Of a stretch of DNA of 64,000 nt, positions 1 through 13,275 are shown piece by piece (the stretch's first letter is position 1; every line of letters begins with the position of its first letter). Origin of the DNA: Phallusia mammillata (taxonomy: Eukaryota > Chordata > Ascidiacea > Phlebobranchia > Ascidiidae); NCBI GenBank assembly GCA_003260075.1, contig QLIY01000020.1:124001-188000 (forward strand), in the 5' to 3' direction. The position numbers and the translations under genes were made by a program. The notes beneath the pieces were generated by a model. It was not told the DNA's origin and made no database searches. It saw only the letters and a program-made list of their open reading frames with translations.

Positions 1-172
1 GGACTCTGACATACTTAATGAATAAAATTGCTTGAGAGTGGGTATTGACTCGCCTTGGCTATGTCCCTAGCCTATTACACGGTTCTGAACGGGCTACTTT
101 GAACGGGCTACTAAATTACGCCATTCACAAAATTCATGCAATCTATTATTAAAACTTCTTTAAATGAGTTAA

Positions 173-530
173 TCTACTCACAACTTTTAAAAATGTTGAA
201 GGCTTGGGCTATTAGGGCCAGAGTGAGGATTTGTATATAACAATAGCTTTAGAATTCATTATCCAATACCTTTGGGGCTAATATTGTTATACGTGTTAAC
301 ATGCAAAACCATGCGGTGTTTTGCACCAGACCAAACACATGGGGGGGGGGGAATGCAATCTACTCACAACCTTAAAAAATGTTGACGGCTTGGGCTATTA
401 GGGCCAGAGTGAGAATTTGTACATAACAATAGCTTTAGAATTCATTATCCAATACCTGTTGGGGCTAATATTGTTATACGTGTTAACATGCAAAACCATG
501 TGGTGTTTTGCACCAGACCAAACACATGCG
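173..530. repeat. Tandem duplication with oligo-G junction (no. 1)
   Basis: Two copies of a unit of about 165 bp (about 174-340 and 357-528) flank a run of 11 G at 341-351. The copies differ at roughly 4% of positions. Copy 1 ends in CCAAACACAT directly before the G run, while copy 2 continues past the same bases into unique sequence, so the G run is present only at the junction. No gene is supported in 1-946. Confidence 0.9.
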
Positions 531-946
531 AGAATATTAGCTCGAAATGCATCTGAGATTAAAATTGTAATGTTATTGTTATTGCCAACCCACACCCTGT
601 CCCCAATAGCCCTAACCGTTAGCATTTTTAAAAGTTTAATATGGGTAGATTGCATTGATTAACTACCTCAGACAAGCCCGTTTTAAACCCTGAAATGAAA
701 AACCTGGTACCGAAAGTGCGTTTTCACCATTGGTTTATTTTCAACAAACAAAACATATGTTCGTTGTGCGTGGTTGAAGAAAACGCCCAGAAGTGACATT
801 TGCCTTTCTAAACTGTCCAAGAGTCTTTGAATGTCAAAACATATTTTGTTTCATATTATGCTTTAATCTTGCTCATACCAAACCTAGGCATTTTATCGTC
901 GCGAATCTAACCTTAAAATCAATGTAAAACGTTGTATTTTTACCAG

Positions 947-3900
947 ATTTGAGCGTGTTTCGTCCCGTTATGGTGGTTTGCTACGATGTCAATCACACCC
1001 GTCTGATCTAAACGCAAGAAGGACCCGAAGTCGAAGCCGAAGATCGCATAATAAGCTTTGCTATCAACGACCAAACCTCGATTTTGCGAAAATGAAACAG
1101 GTATGTACCGAGCCAAGTTGGCTCGGCCAACTCTATAATTAAGAAAACAGATCATCTGGTTGCGTTAAACCCATGTTTTCTTGTATAGCTTACTTTAATT
1201 TAGGTTCATTTCAAATATGTTCCTAGGTTGAATTAACAACGCATTTGAGCTATATCATGGACTTGTGATCAGAAGTACAGTTAGAATTAACCATTTGACT
1301 TTACCGTTATATTTTCTGGACAAGCGTTTTTTTATTTAACCTTTAATGAACACAGTACCTTGACGTAGTAATAAAATTTACAGAAGTTATCTAAATTTGA
1401 AACATCAGCAAAATATATTTAGAGAGATTCACTTGAAGTGTTGTGGCATATATGTAAATAATAGATAACTACTGTTCTTTTTAAAATAACAAAAAAAAAA
1501 TATGTTTTCCAAAGCTATTGAACAAAATGCCGACAAGTTTGAAACATTCCCGACTTATAATCTATTCATAAACTGGTATCAGTTTAGCTATTATCAAACG
1601 TTCCAACAATAATGACAGATTGCAATTGACATATCCTTCCTATCATGTGCTGGGTGACTTTGAAGCCTTTTCTTTGTCCAGTATGTTATAGCAAAAATTG
1701 GGTAGTGTTGTTATGGTATATTAAGCACACAAAAACGGTTAGAATTGGTAAACAATCTTTAAACTATATTCCATATGCTTGAGTTTATGAGAAAATACTG
1801 TACCAAAATTTTGGTAAAGTGTAGGTGACAATTAAATTAATGTCACAATTTTTTCCCCAAACCATTCTTAAACGTTTAATGATGAAAATAACGGCCCTAA
1901 TAGATGTTAAAAGCGACATACATTATTGTTCAAACGTTTCGGTGACAGGTGGATATAAACGGTTGTAACTGATGTGGCTCTCCATAGCACTAATGATGAC
2001 ATGAGCATTTGCCGAAATTTTGAACAATAAAGCATGTCGCTTGTAACGTCTGGGGCGTTGATTTCGTCATTACACTTATGAACAGATCCGTTTATAGTGT
2101 TCTTTAACGTGTTTTTGAATGTAATATATCTTTTAACAGACGATGAATAAAAGAACCAAAGGAAAGGAAAAGCACAACTCTTGCAATCAGGTACGCGAAA
2201 TCTTTCATAAAAACCCACATTAACATTGTTTTGCTACGGAATAGCATCTTGTCGAAAGATAATAATGTTTTACGATCCCTCTGGGACCTCCGTCAGTTTG
2301 TTGGTAGCAAAGCCTTGAAAAGCTCTCGTCTATTCCGCCGTGTTTTGTTTGCATAACCTCTGGCAATAACATCAACTCGACATGATTTCAGGCCCAAGAA
2401 TATTTGATTTTATTCGCTTCATGCAAATACCTTACGCGCCACAAGTCCTATTTCCAATTGTCGTGGTGTATAAGATTGCATAGGCAGAGCTAAGAAACGG
2501 AAAGTGTAGACTTTTTACTAGATGACAGACTATGTGTATTACATGCAATTTTTAAACACAAAGGTCATAGCAATTACCTTTATGCAACGTGTAATCTTCT
2601 TGGTAGTTTACAACACCATAAAAACATAAGAAGCTAATATACTTCGGCGAGAAGGAGGCCTAAAAAATACCCCCTAAAACGCATCTGAAGGTTTGGTTTA
2701 CAAAGTTAAGGAACAAAATCTTTAGCGTTTATATTTAATTGCTAATATATTCAACATGTTCATTGTAAACTGCTGTACATGCATAGCAACGTATTTATAC
2801 TAAAAAAAACGGTGCAAAAAAATTCCTTTTTTCTGTGTGTGTGATGTTTGTTTCTTACCGTGGTTGTAGGCCACAAACTATGTAGGTAAACACCGTTTTA
2901 AAGCAGCTCTAAAACGAATTGCGTCAAGTATGATTTTCTTGGGAAAGTCGCCAACGCTCTACCGTGCGTTTTGGAAACCAAGTTCAACATGCAGTTATTT
3001 AAGTTCAGTATCGAACGCAAGAAAATACTTAAAAACACGGTACGGCTAGCTTATCTAGCTCATGGGTTACCAATACCGTCAGCTGACAGATCCGTATCGC
3101 ACCTTACGCCCAAAGTGCCCTAAACAATTTCTATTACTCAGCCCAGTGCAGCCGCGCGTTTAGTGAATGTAATCATTCAAATCCTGTTTTTAGATCCCGC
3201 ATATCCTTGCTTCTACGCAGTAATTCTATGTCCACGTATAACCCGAGCCGGTTGTGAACTGAAGGATTATCTGCAGTTTTTAGAGTCATTATGAACACGT
3301 AGCATCGCACCATCAATCAAAAATCGTTTAAAATTTGTCTTAAACAAGTAACCCTTTTTTAGTAGTTACATCAGCGTTGAACGTTTTGCACTTGCTGTTA
3401 TAGCGTTATGAAGTACAACATTTTACTTGAGTATTTGTAATGGCAATGAATTATTTGCTTTTACGTATAAAAAGGCGCGTATCATGGAGTACATTGCTCT
3501 GAGGCATTGTGGGATAGGCAATTTTGGGAGATAATAATGAAAAGTCAGTAGACATCTTTTTAATGCCATGTTATGGGGAAAACGTTTCTTGAATCACTTT
3601 TACACACAGAAATATTTCGGGAGATACCAAAAAGTCAGCAGACATATTTTTAATGCCTTGTTATTGAGAAAAAAATGCTTGCAAAGAACAGTACTAAGTA
3701 CTTACAAAGGCTCTGTTTCAATCACAGAATAGTGCGTATCATGCAATACATTGCACTGAGGCATTGTTGAATAGGTAATTTCGGAAGACATAAAAAAGTT
3801 AGTACGCATATTTTTTAATGCCATGTTATTGGGAAAATTTAGCTCGCAAAGATCGGTAGTTAGTTTTTAAATCGCTTTCACACACGGAAATAGGCGTATT

Positions 3901-6900
3901 ATGGAATACATGGTACGGAGGCATTGTGGAATAGATAATTTCGGGACATATCAAAAAACCGAAGACATATTTTTTATGCCATGTTATTGGGAAAATTTGC
4001 ATTTACTTTTTTGTACATTTTTATTATTTTTAAGTTTTTTAATTGCTTTTGCACACACAAATATGCGTATAATGCACTGATATATTGTTAAATGGGCAAT
4101 TTCAGGAGATATCAAAAAGTCAGTTGATGTCATATTACTGGGGAAATTTACATTTTTGCCTATTTTTATTCAAATATTATTTAAGTTTTTGTGGGTTTTT
4201 TTAACAGTTCTTAACGAGCGGGAGCTGGCCTTCTCCGAACACGAACACGGACTGCGACGGCGCGAAAATTCCAACCATTAATCCAGTGTTCCCTTCGGCC
4301 ATTCAAAGTAGCGACTGTTCGCCTGAAGAACTGCGCTGCCACGACACACACCAAACACCGGTAAGTTCTGGGTTTTATTGTGCCCTGGCCAAAACCGAAC
4401 CACTCGGGAAACAGCGCAGAAATAGTCAAAATACTTTGAGAGTAATTGCTGAACAGCTGTACATTTCGATTGTCGAGTTGTGTTCTTGAAACTTGTATGT
4501 CGGTTGAGTATTTGGTGCGTTTTTTGACTTGACTGAGTTGAACTTGTTGCGTTTTGCGTTAAGGCTGATTGAGGTAAAATTTGAAGTTTCTGCCTTATGC
4601 AACAAGACTAAACGACAATTTTAGGCGTGAGCGTATTATCTTATAGTTTTAATAAAAGGCTTATTTTCTTTAGTTTTGCCGCAATGTGGTTGACATTTTG
4701 CGTATGAAAACCAATTAATTTTATTGTCCATGAGCATTTAGGCGTGAATTTATGTTTTTATTTCAAGTAAACGTTGGTTAACCATAATACAAGTATATTT
4801 GGAGTAAGTTTTTATTTGGTCCACGCTGGCACCGTGGTCAAGCTTTGTTACACACAACAACGCTATAAAGCTTTTCCAAGTGTTTTGTGACTTCTCATGG
4901 TCATTATAAACAAGTAATGAAAATCCATTGTTAGTCGTTTCGCATTTTCCATCGCACAAAAGTGCGCGCCAACGGTCAACCGATTAAGACTTTTAACATA
5001 CCTGTCAGCGATCAGATTCTAGCAGTTCTTCCTTTTTACGCATAGTAACATTACATTAAGTAATATGTGCTGTTTTTGCGATTTTGTTGACGTTTCCCTT
5101 ACATAAGCCACTGAAGCAATGACCAGTGCTGTCACTAAGCTAGCAAATCTGCTTTTCAAAGTGGTTCTTGTCCTTACATGCCCTTAATTCTACTATGTGG
5201 GATAAGGTCTCAACAAGGGAAGTTGTTATAATTCCTGTTACCTACTGCCCTGTCAAGAGTGTTTTTGCACGTCTTCCTGGAGATGATAGTAGTAGTTTGA
5301 CAAACGTGGATGACACTCTGGATAAAAGTGTCAAAGAAATGTTACAAACTTAAGTTTGACTAAATCAAAAATCTTATGTTTGCTACAAAACTACATTTGA
5401 AATGTTAAACATTTGGCCAAAAACTTGAAAATTTTTTTTTGTCGCTTTGCTTGTACGGTTACTGAAATTAGGAAAGTTTTTCAGGCGAAGAACATGCAGT
5501 AAAGTAGTAAACCTCGGTTAAACCGGTTTCGGTTAATCCGGACAAATTGTTTTAGTCCAAATGGGTCCAGATTAACAGATATTCATTGTATGTCCAAGTT
5601 TCTATTTTTTGCAAAAAAATATATTCTTTTAAGTTGTTTGATTTTTTAAATAGATCCATAATAGACACTACCACCGACATATTTTCGCGTGCGTTTCAAT
5701 TTTCATACAACTCATGCTATAACTTATACAGCTCCACCACTTTTCAACTTTGCAATTTGCTGCAGGAACTGTTCATTAGGAATTCGTGAAATACCAAACA
5801 GGGAATGCTGTGGCTGTGTCTGCCAGAACCTTTGTTTTAGCGCAGCCTAATGCCATGGAAAGGGCATACGATCTCAAAATAGCCGTTTTTACTACTAGCA
5901 CATGTTTAGGTTAAAGTCCCAGACACGAATACATATAAGAAGCCTTTGTTAAACAAAATAAAGCTAATTTACACAGATGTACGGAGAAATATTTAGTTTT
6001 TGCGTAGTCGACAAATTGTGCTACGAATTAAAAGTTACACAAAAATGTATAACGTCAAGAACGAATATCAACGGGTTCTTAATGACCAATATAGTTTCCA
6101 TAATAGAAAATGGGCCCGGAATTGGCACTTGTGGTAGAGTTCCCAAAAATTTTGCAATCGTTTTTAACGTCGATAAAGCTAGTAATGCCACATTTCTATA
6201 TTCAACAGTCATTGCCATAATGTTTTTGCCCTAATCTGTAAAGCATTCCAGTTGTATGCTGTTAGTCTTCATGCGTGGTGACTTGACGTTGTTATCCCCT
6301 TGCGTGTAGCCAGAGCGTATAAAATTGCGTAGGCGTAATTAGAAGGTCGGTGAACGGGCCCCGATAATACGAACATTCTTGTATTGAACGTACATGAATT
6401 TTGTGCAGCCATGTTGATAAATTGACCTGGTATTGAAAAAATAAATCAACAATTGTTTTTTTTTATCCATATATACCTTTAGAGATGAGTGAAGCCAGAT
6501 TGGAAACGATGTTTTGCATCCGAATTGGTACGCGAAAAAAATGTATTCGAGAGTCAAAATGCTTGTTTGGGTTGCATTGTATGTCATTTGTGTATTATGC
6601 TACAATTTAGGTTGAAAATGTTAAAAATATCGCCCTGTAGCCTACATTTTTACAAAACATATTTGTGACGTCACATTGAGTGGGTGGCTGCTCTTTGTGA
6701 CGTCACGTTTTCGCGTTACGCCCTACCGATCGTAGTCAATAGCAGGGTGCGCTGTGTTTTGGAAGTACCCCCCTAAATACACAAGTGAAACAAACTTATT
6801 CAATTGTCTGTTCAAAGCTGTCTGCGCTTGACGTCCATGTATTGGAATAAAACATGCCTTGTGCCGAATTGTATGAACGATTTTATATTTAGTTTTTACG

Positions 6901-7838
6901 TAATGAACATCGCGCCGTTTGTAGCCTACATGGCTTTGACAGATTTTTTTTCTCTTAAAGAATCACAAAGTCAATTATATGGAATTAATTAAGTCCTTCC
7001 AAAGAGCATACACATGGCCTTTCTAGAAACGGTAACATCAAGTTGCTTAAAAGTCGTAAAGTTTTATTAAATGTGTGTAGACCGTTGCACAAAATCGAAC
7101 TGAGGTATTTTGCACAACTCGAATAAACAGCAATCGCTTTACGACCGCCCACAACCAACATGATGCGCTCGTTTTGTATGGAACGTGGTCCAATTGATGT
7201 ATTTATGTATGATGTGTGATCTTGTATTAAGCTGTGTGGGCTGAAATTGAACGTTTTAACAGGGAGATAAAGGCTATTCATGATTTTGTAAAAAAATGTG
7301 GTAATTCTTCAACACTTGCCCTTTATGCAACATACGACACTTTAAGAAGAGTTTGTGCCCGTACCCTGTATGATGTCACGAATGACGCAAAAATCAGAAT
7401 CGCAGTGGCATCAATGATGTCACGAATGACGTATGAATCTATTTAGTGTGCAACCAGCAATCCGAAGTACACTGATGTAACAATTTCTATCAAAAAAAAT
7501 CGGTTTGATGACGTAGTAATTATGACGTCACAATCACTTTGATGACATAGTAACTATGACGTCACAATTGCGTGCAGATGGAACAACACACGCCGTCGTC
7601 TTCGCCGTTTATGTTTACGATCGGACCGAACGCACCCGGTATGTCTCACATCAGGGACGTTCGGGGCCGGATTCCGTCGCCCACTGACGAGGTTCCGGGC
7701 GAGGCCGATGACCCCGGAGACATGGAAGACACAGGGGAGCTGGCCACGGCGCCAGGCGGTGTCAGCGCAAGTTTTATGCTGGACTGCGATGATCTCAACG
7801 TTGACGAGATCGAGAATGAGTCGGATGACGAGTTGTAA
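947..7838 (+). CDS. FAM53: FAM53-family protein, 3' part (three coding exons; 5' end outside window)
   Basis: Coding exons are 947-1100, 4208-4360 and 7578-7838 (stop TAA), joined by GT-AG introns that all split in phase 0. The first exon begins with the last base of a codon, so upstream exons lie before the window or were not found. FAM53 proteins (FAM53A/B/C; FAM53B is the fish 'simplet') are nuclear proteins with conserved motifs. Exon 947 holds CQSHPSDLNARRT and RPNLDFAKMKQ, which match the vertebrate RSQPCDLDARKT...RPSLDFDKM block. The last exon ends in an acidic tail (CDDLNVDEIENE) like the vertebrate C-terminus. An Arg/Ser-rich stretch between the motifs could act in nuclear localisation. 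The middle exon (51 codons, Ser/Pro-rich) was placed from splice sites and phase alone and is less certain. Family membership is from remembered FAM53C sequence; an alignment would settle it. Confidence 0.75.
1101..4207. other. FAM53 intron
   Basis: This 3.1-kb interval has no frame I can support as coding. Its last 0.7 kb is the tandem array listed separately; the rest shows no recognisable element. It ends in a good acceptor (T-rich tract, then AACAG at 4203-4207). Confidence 0.6.
3474..4190. repeat. Degenerate tandem array, about five units of 120-170 bp
   Basis: Five diverged units begin near 3476, 3612, 3729, 3893 and 4062. Shared words include GGCATTGT, AATTTCGGGA, AAAAGTCAG, TTTTTAATGCCATGTTATTGGG and a CACACA-containing spacer. 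Unit 2 is shortened. The array stops about 20 bp before the acceptor of the FAM53 exon at 4208. No coding frame persists through it. Confidence 0.8.
4361..7577. other. FAM53 last intron with CRE-like palindromes
   Basis: No supported exon is present. TGACGTCA palindromes occur at 6666-6673, 6698-6705, 7523-7530 and 7557-7564. The last two lie in a 34-bp unit repeated twice (7504-7537 and 7538-7571) that directly abuts the splice acceptor at 7577. Short open frames at 5168-5353 and 7234-7446 do not join in phase with the gene. Confidence 0.5.
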
Positions 7839-9488
7839 AATTTTTGTACCGTCGCGTTTTTTTATGAATTAGGTTTTAGTTATTTTTTTTTATTCGGCGT
7901 TTAGTTACAGTTCGCCGATGTTGCTTGGTTAATTCCTCGTTTCGTGTCGCTGTTTTTTACGCTCCCAGTTTTTCCTCAGGGAGGCCGAGTCCCAAGCCCT
8001 GACACAATGACCCGGTCTTCACTATATTACCTCGTTTTGAATGGAGAATTTGCTTTGACGATTCTCCACAGGGGCGAATTTGCGCATTTTGGCAAGGCGT
8101 CGCGGGCAACAGATGGCCTTGAACTGTACAGCTCGTTACACACAAGCCTGTAGGATGTATTTGAACAACAACCTTGCACTCGAAAACTAGTACTTATATT
8201 GCCAACAGCGCTTTACCATTACGGTTTGGCAGATTTAAAGCGGGTTTCTGAACGTGCTTGCCGCAATCAACCATTTAAACACCATTTAACTGTGTTGCCT
8301 CAGTTATGGTTTACACAGTTTTGTGTGCTTGACTGCACGGGTATGCTTGGAAACCTGGTTTAAACAGGCAAAGTCGTGCGTGTTAGAATCCCATATTAAA
8401 TCTGTTCTCGGGCACATTTGGTTTACAACACAAAGGCGTTTGACCTTTTAGCACGTGTTAAGCACGATTCAACCCGTATTTCAACTTATTTCACTACTAC
8501 CTTATCTGTATTTTCAACAGCAGTGCCTTGACCTATAGTAAGCCATGTTTCGGCGTCTATTGTAGATCGGGAGACCTTTATTTCTGTTTACGTTCCAATG
8601 GATAATGGTGTAGTCAAGAGCCAATCGTTTTGTTGCATCAATTGGATAGTTTTTCCACGTTTTTACGCCGTACAGATATAAATATATATATACGTTTATT
8701 GTCTTGTTCGCGCTTTAGAAGAAATCTAGTGTTTTCACGTTATAAGGTCTCGTAGCATGTCGAGGGCTACAGTTTGTGTACATTTACGCCGCCGATACAC
8801 AATCACCCCTTCCCCCTTAGATACAAAGCCCCGTTTGGGCACAAAACTTACCCCAAGAGCGTTGCACACTTTTACAATCCAGTCCTGACTGCGTTTTTCC
8901 CGCCCTGACTAAACTCCCCAATTTTGTATTTTTACACACTTTTGAGCTTGAGCATCGTCTAAAAACCCATTATTTGCAAAACGCGTCAAGAACTTGCCCT
9001 AAACAGGCTGAAAAAACATTTTTAGTCGATTGTGTGATCACATAGATTGGGTTTCCAACGACCTTTGTGCACTCATTCTTTACAAAGGTATAACACAAGC
9101 CATTAACGGTATTTTTGCAAAAGCTTGTTCGGAAACCCGTAAATGTAGCCACTACTATACCCCACCGTGTTAAATAGCCACACACCATACAGTAGTAGCG
9201 AAAGTAGAATCCTGTTTTAAGAAGGTTTTTGCGTATATTTTGTGTTTGTGCGTTTACCCTATGTACAAGGTGTGTCCTTACGCGAATGAACAGTCAGTCT
9301 TTTCGATCGAAAAACCAGCTCTTCAGTATCTATCGAACGATGTGCTCTCCCTCGAATGCCTTTTTGCCCTCTCGAATTTCGGGCGACGTTGTATTTTTTA
9401 GGCGCTACAATTCGCCAAACGTCGTTTTGTTGTTTAGCTGTTACTCCTTTTTTCTCTTTGCGAGTGTTTTACGGAGACTAGCAATAAA
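7839..9488 (+). other. Probable FAM53 3' UTR with candidate poly(A) signal
   Basis: T-rich, non-coding sequence follows the stop codon. The first canonical AATAAA on this strand that I see is 9483-9488; an ATTAAA lies near 8395. If either is used the 3' UTR is 0.6 or 1.65 kb. Transcript data are needed to choose; the end is inference. Confidence 0.35.
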
Positions 9489-10766
9489 AAACCAAGAGTC
9501 GCTTTTGTGTTGTGTTTTTTACCGTCAGTCCTAATTAGCAAAGCCGCCTGCTACAAGAAAATTGGCGCAACTTTTAAGCACATCCCGTACGTTTCAGCAA
9601 CGGCATCTGCTTAGCTAGAAAGATGACCTTTAAAACTATTATGGCTTGGTTGCCACTTGCCACACAAACAGTAAAGGCCCAGAAACAATCAATTTTATGA
9701 CTGCAAGCTATACATGTCATGCTGGTCAGCGTGTCTACCTTGCAACTATTCCAAGGCTGTATATGCCTGTTTTAAGACTTGTTTTTTTAAGCTTTACGAC
9801 AGCACGCAATTGAAACGTAATATAAAGTAGGGATTTAGGCTGGGTGTTAATGATGGAATTGATTAACTTTTTTGGCTTTGAAAATTCAGCGTTTTAGTTT
9901 CGAACGGTTGCAAAAAGAATAAATTGAGTCATGCTTAGCGCTTTAAATTTACTAAATAGAGCACAAAATTCGCAACAATGCCTGTTTTGAGCACAATGCT
10001 TTAACAATGGAATGATTAATTGTCCATTGAATGTGGGTTTTATCCGTGCAGCCCCGGGAATTATCAAATAATAATGATGTTGTACGCATTTGACAAAGAT
10101 CAAAAGAGAAAATTACAGCTTTGAAGCCTCTTATTAGGTTCCTCACAAGTATTTTTTAGCTGTTAAATCAATATTCTTTAAATACTGACTGCATTATGTT
10201 CAATCCTAGCATGTTAATCAGTCATACAGGGCTGGATTAATGCTTAGGTTTATTGCAGGGTCTTTACAGTCCATATAGCGATAGTTTTCAACGTTTCATA
10301 GGAACACTGTATACAATATACCTTTTGCAATAGGATTTGGCACTAAGATATCAAATACAGCGCTTTACACATTGCTTGAACTCAAACCACAATAGTGCCT
10401 TGAAGCATCACAAACGCACGGTTATTAGATCGTACAACGCAAAGTTTAACTACATTTAAACATCATTACGTCGTCACCTAAGTTTATGCACTGCAGAACT
10501 CGCGAAAAAAGGAAGTTGTACACTAAAGAATCAGCTGGTACATTTCCTTAATTTGCAATGTGCCCCATTTTGGCAAGGTCAACTGGGTAAAATCTCCATT
10601 CAACGCATGAACTTCGTTAAGAGTTGAACACGGACAATTCAGGCATTTTGAATGGTTTATAAATCGATGTGACGTAATCGCTGGGTTTGCCGACGCTGCC
10701 TGTCATTCAAAATGCTTGAAGCGTGACCGCCATTGAATTGTAGCAAATTTGCGTGAAGGGCGCAGC

Positions 10767-10993
10767 TTTTATGGAAGTCTGTTTAAAATTCCTTCTTGTG
10801 TGTTTACGCAAGTCAAACTGGTCAAGTTTTTTTGCGAAAATAAGTGCGTTCGAGGTATAAACCGTTTTTGTTAGGGGGGGGGGGTTTTTATGGAAGTCTG
10901 TTTGAAATTCCTTCTTGTGTGTTTACGCAAGTCAAACTGGTCAAATTTTTTTGCGAAAATAAGTGCGTTCGAGGTATAAACCGTTTTTGTTAG
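10767..10993. repeat. Tandem duplication with oligo-G junction (no. 2)
   Basis: A 107-109 bp unit occurs at 10767-10873 and 10885-10993, separated by 11 G (10874-10884). Copies differ at two or three positions. Both copies end in TTTTTGTTAG; only the first is followed by G. Confidence 0.95.
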
Positions 10994-12368
10994 TGTTTTT
11001 AAAAACATATTACAACTTGCACACGTTGAGTACATATTTTGTAAGACTAAATGTTTATCATTGTTTAAATCTGTTTCACGTCAGTGCCATTTTTATAGGA
11101 TTACGTTGCGAGATTTAGTTCGCTTAAAATTCACATAATTGTCCAAAAAATGTTTTTATCTAACATGGTTACTGACGGGCAATAATTAATACCTAGAAAT
11201 AAACGAAAAATACTTTTGGTACTAAACAAAATGGGCCATTGGCGATTATACAATCACTGGAAATATGTTGGCAACCATTCAGTCTTTTACAATACAAGGA
11301 TATCAACATTGGTATATCCCGACCATTTTTTATGTAAGTATGTAACCACGGATGCGGCTTTTCCCGATTAAAAAGAACACATAGGCTATGTGTAGCGCTG
11401 AGTGCATTGATTGCTAAAAATACATTTGAAAAACAACTGGAGGCTATTGAATGTAAGCTTTTAACGTTGGGTCCATTAATGTGCGAATAGTCCTATATTT
11501 GTTCAAATTTAATGCTTGTTTCTAAAATAAATACCCAAGTACCATTACACCACCCCTGTTTTTAAATATGCATCAATTACTTGGTAACAATTTTTTATCA
11601 CGGCGAAATACGCTCATTTTATTGACTGATATGAAATAATCTACAACTTGACAAGTAAGACTAAGATTGTAACACGAATAGTTAGCAAAGGTCAATGGGT
11701 TTTAAGCCCACTAATCGCAAAACCCTAACAGTTAACAAACAGTACAACTAAAAGCAAATGCAACATATTAAAAGTGTTTCGTCGGAAATGTTTTGGTGTA
11801 TTTTGCATATTTTGGTGTACAAATAAGTTAAAATTTGACACTAAAGCGATCTCCGCAGCAGTAAGAAATCAAGTTTCGGTTAAGGGTTTGTTTTTATGTC
11901 CTTGCGTACTTTGGCTTGCATGAATTATGTATGGGACCTAACGCCAAAGAACGAATTAACGCCATTTCGGCTTGGGACTAAAAATTACCGTAATTCGTTC
12001 CCTCAATAAACGCGTGCAGCCCACATTGGTTTACCTCGACCCGCAGGTCAAAACGGAAATTTGTGGCCTGTTTTTTTTCGTGACGGGTTGTCGTTTGTTG
12101 CACAATGTAGCGCGCTATGGTAGGCAGAGAAAACTCCATTTGCGCCGGATAATTTTTTGGATACGTTAATTACCACTTTTATAACTCTGTTTCATCCTTC
12201 ATTATGCATACAACGTAGTATAACAGTTTTTTTATTAATTTGGGTCAATGCAAATTTAAGAATATATTGATCACAATGCACCCAATTCCGTAATAGCTGC
12301 TCTCAAAAGTCTATCCCTTTCAGGGGTAATTTACCGATTCGCCCCTTTTATGTTTTTTTGATGTACTG

Positions 12369-12555
12369 TATTCTCTTGTCAGTGGTTTCAATCAGCAGGA
12401 AATTTTTTTTTCCTTCCAGTTGTGTGCTCTTAATATGATTAGAGCCGGGGTCATGGGGGGGGGGATATTCTCTTGTCAGTGGTTTCAATCAGCAGGAAAA
12501 AAATTTTTCCTTCCAGTTGTGTGCTCTTAATATGATTAGAGCCGGGGTCATGCAG
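12369..12555. repeat. Tandem duplication with oligo-G junction (no. 3)
   Basis: An 87-90 bp unit starting TATTCTCTTGTCAG occurs at about 12369-12454 and 12466-12555 around 10 G (12455-12464). The copies are near identical except for an internal A/T homopolymer that reads mostly T in one and A then T in the other. Confidence 0.95.
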
Positions 12556-12915
12556 TATTCATGTGCGTAGTGTTTATATTAGCCTCGTGTCACCCCGGAA
12601 AATTCGATTCATCCATCGGTGTATAGACGGTACTTGCCTGTGTTTCGGCTTAAAAGCTGACAGGTAACGTAATTAATCTACCCGCGAACGTATATTGTTT
12701 GTAGGGCATCAGAAGTGTTTAATAATGCACAACACGTCGAATAGGTTTACCCTGTCCTTTTGAATTCGATGTTATCTTAAAATCGAAATTCTTAACGTAT
12801 CGGTCTAAAACTGGTTTGAACACGCGATATTCGTAAGAAATACATGATGAGATATTTATATTTTTAGCCTGGGAGTTCGGATGAATCTATTAATTAAAAT
12901 CATAACCACCTTTTC

Positions 12916-13275
12916 GTGTGTTTCAACTGTGAATCGGTTTCAAGTTACAGCTGTATACTGCTGTTTCTTATAACCTTATAGGGAACTGTTGCGCTAATTC
13001 CAGTGAGTAATGGCACATTGTTTGGAGCTCTTTGCAAACAATGTCTCTTCAGTTTGTGAAACACGCCCAAACAAAGAAGTAGCAGTGGTTTCTAAGGGGG
13101 GGGGGTGTGTGTTCCAACTGTGAATCGGTTTCAAGTTACTGCTCTTTCTTATCACCTTATATGGAACTGTTGCGCCAATTCCAGTGAGTAATGGCACATT
13201 GTTTGAGTTCTTTGCAAACAATGCCTGTTCAGTTTGTGAAACACGCCCAAACAAAGAAGTAGCAGTGGTTTCTAA
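12916..13275. repeat. Tandem duplication with oligo-G junction (no. 4)
   Basis: A unit of about 170-180 bp occurs at 12916-13095 and 13106-13275 around 10 G (13096-13105). The copies differ by several substitutions and a short internal deletion. An open frame runs antisense through both copies, giving a duplicated peptide; this is a by-product of the repeat. Confidence 0.92.

Noticed and set aside
5168..5353. 61-codon frame ending at TAA in the last FAM53 intron
   Set aside because: No in-phase acceptor or donor and no family recognised; kept as intron sequence.
7234..7446. 70-codon frame with an acceptor-like AACAG inside
   Set aside because: Phase-0 entry from the preceding FAM53 exon runs into a stop after six codons.
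9229..9534. 101-codon + strand frame rich in Phe, Cys and Ser
   Set aside because: It falls in the T-rich probable FAM53 3' UTR, has no signal peptide logic or domain, and its composition follows base bias.
10867..10884. TTAGGGG at a duplication junction as telomeric DNA
   Set aside because: Only a few of the junctions end in TAG before the G run and no TTAGGG repeats occur.
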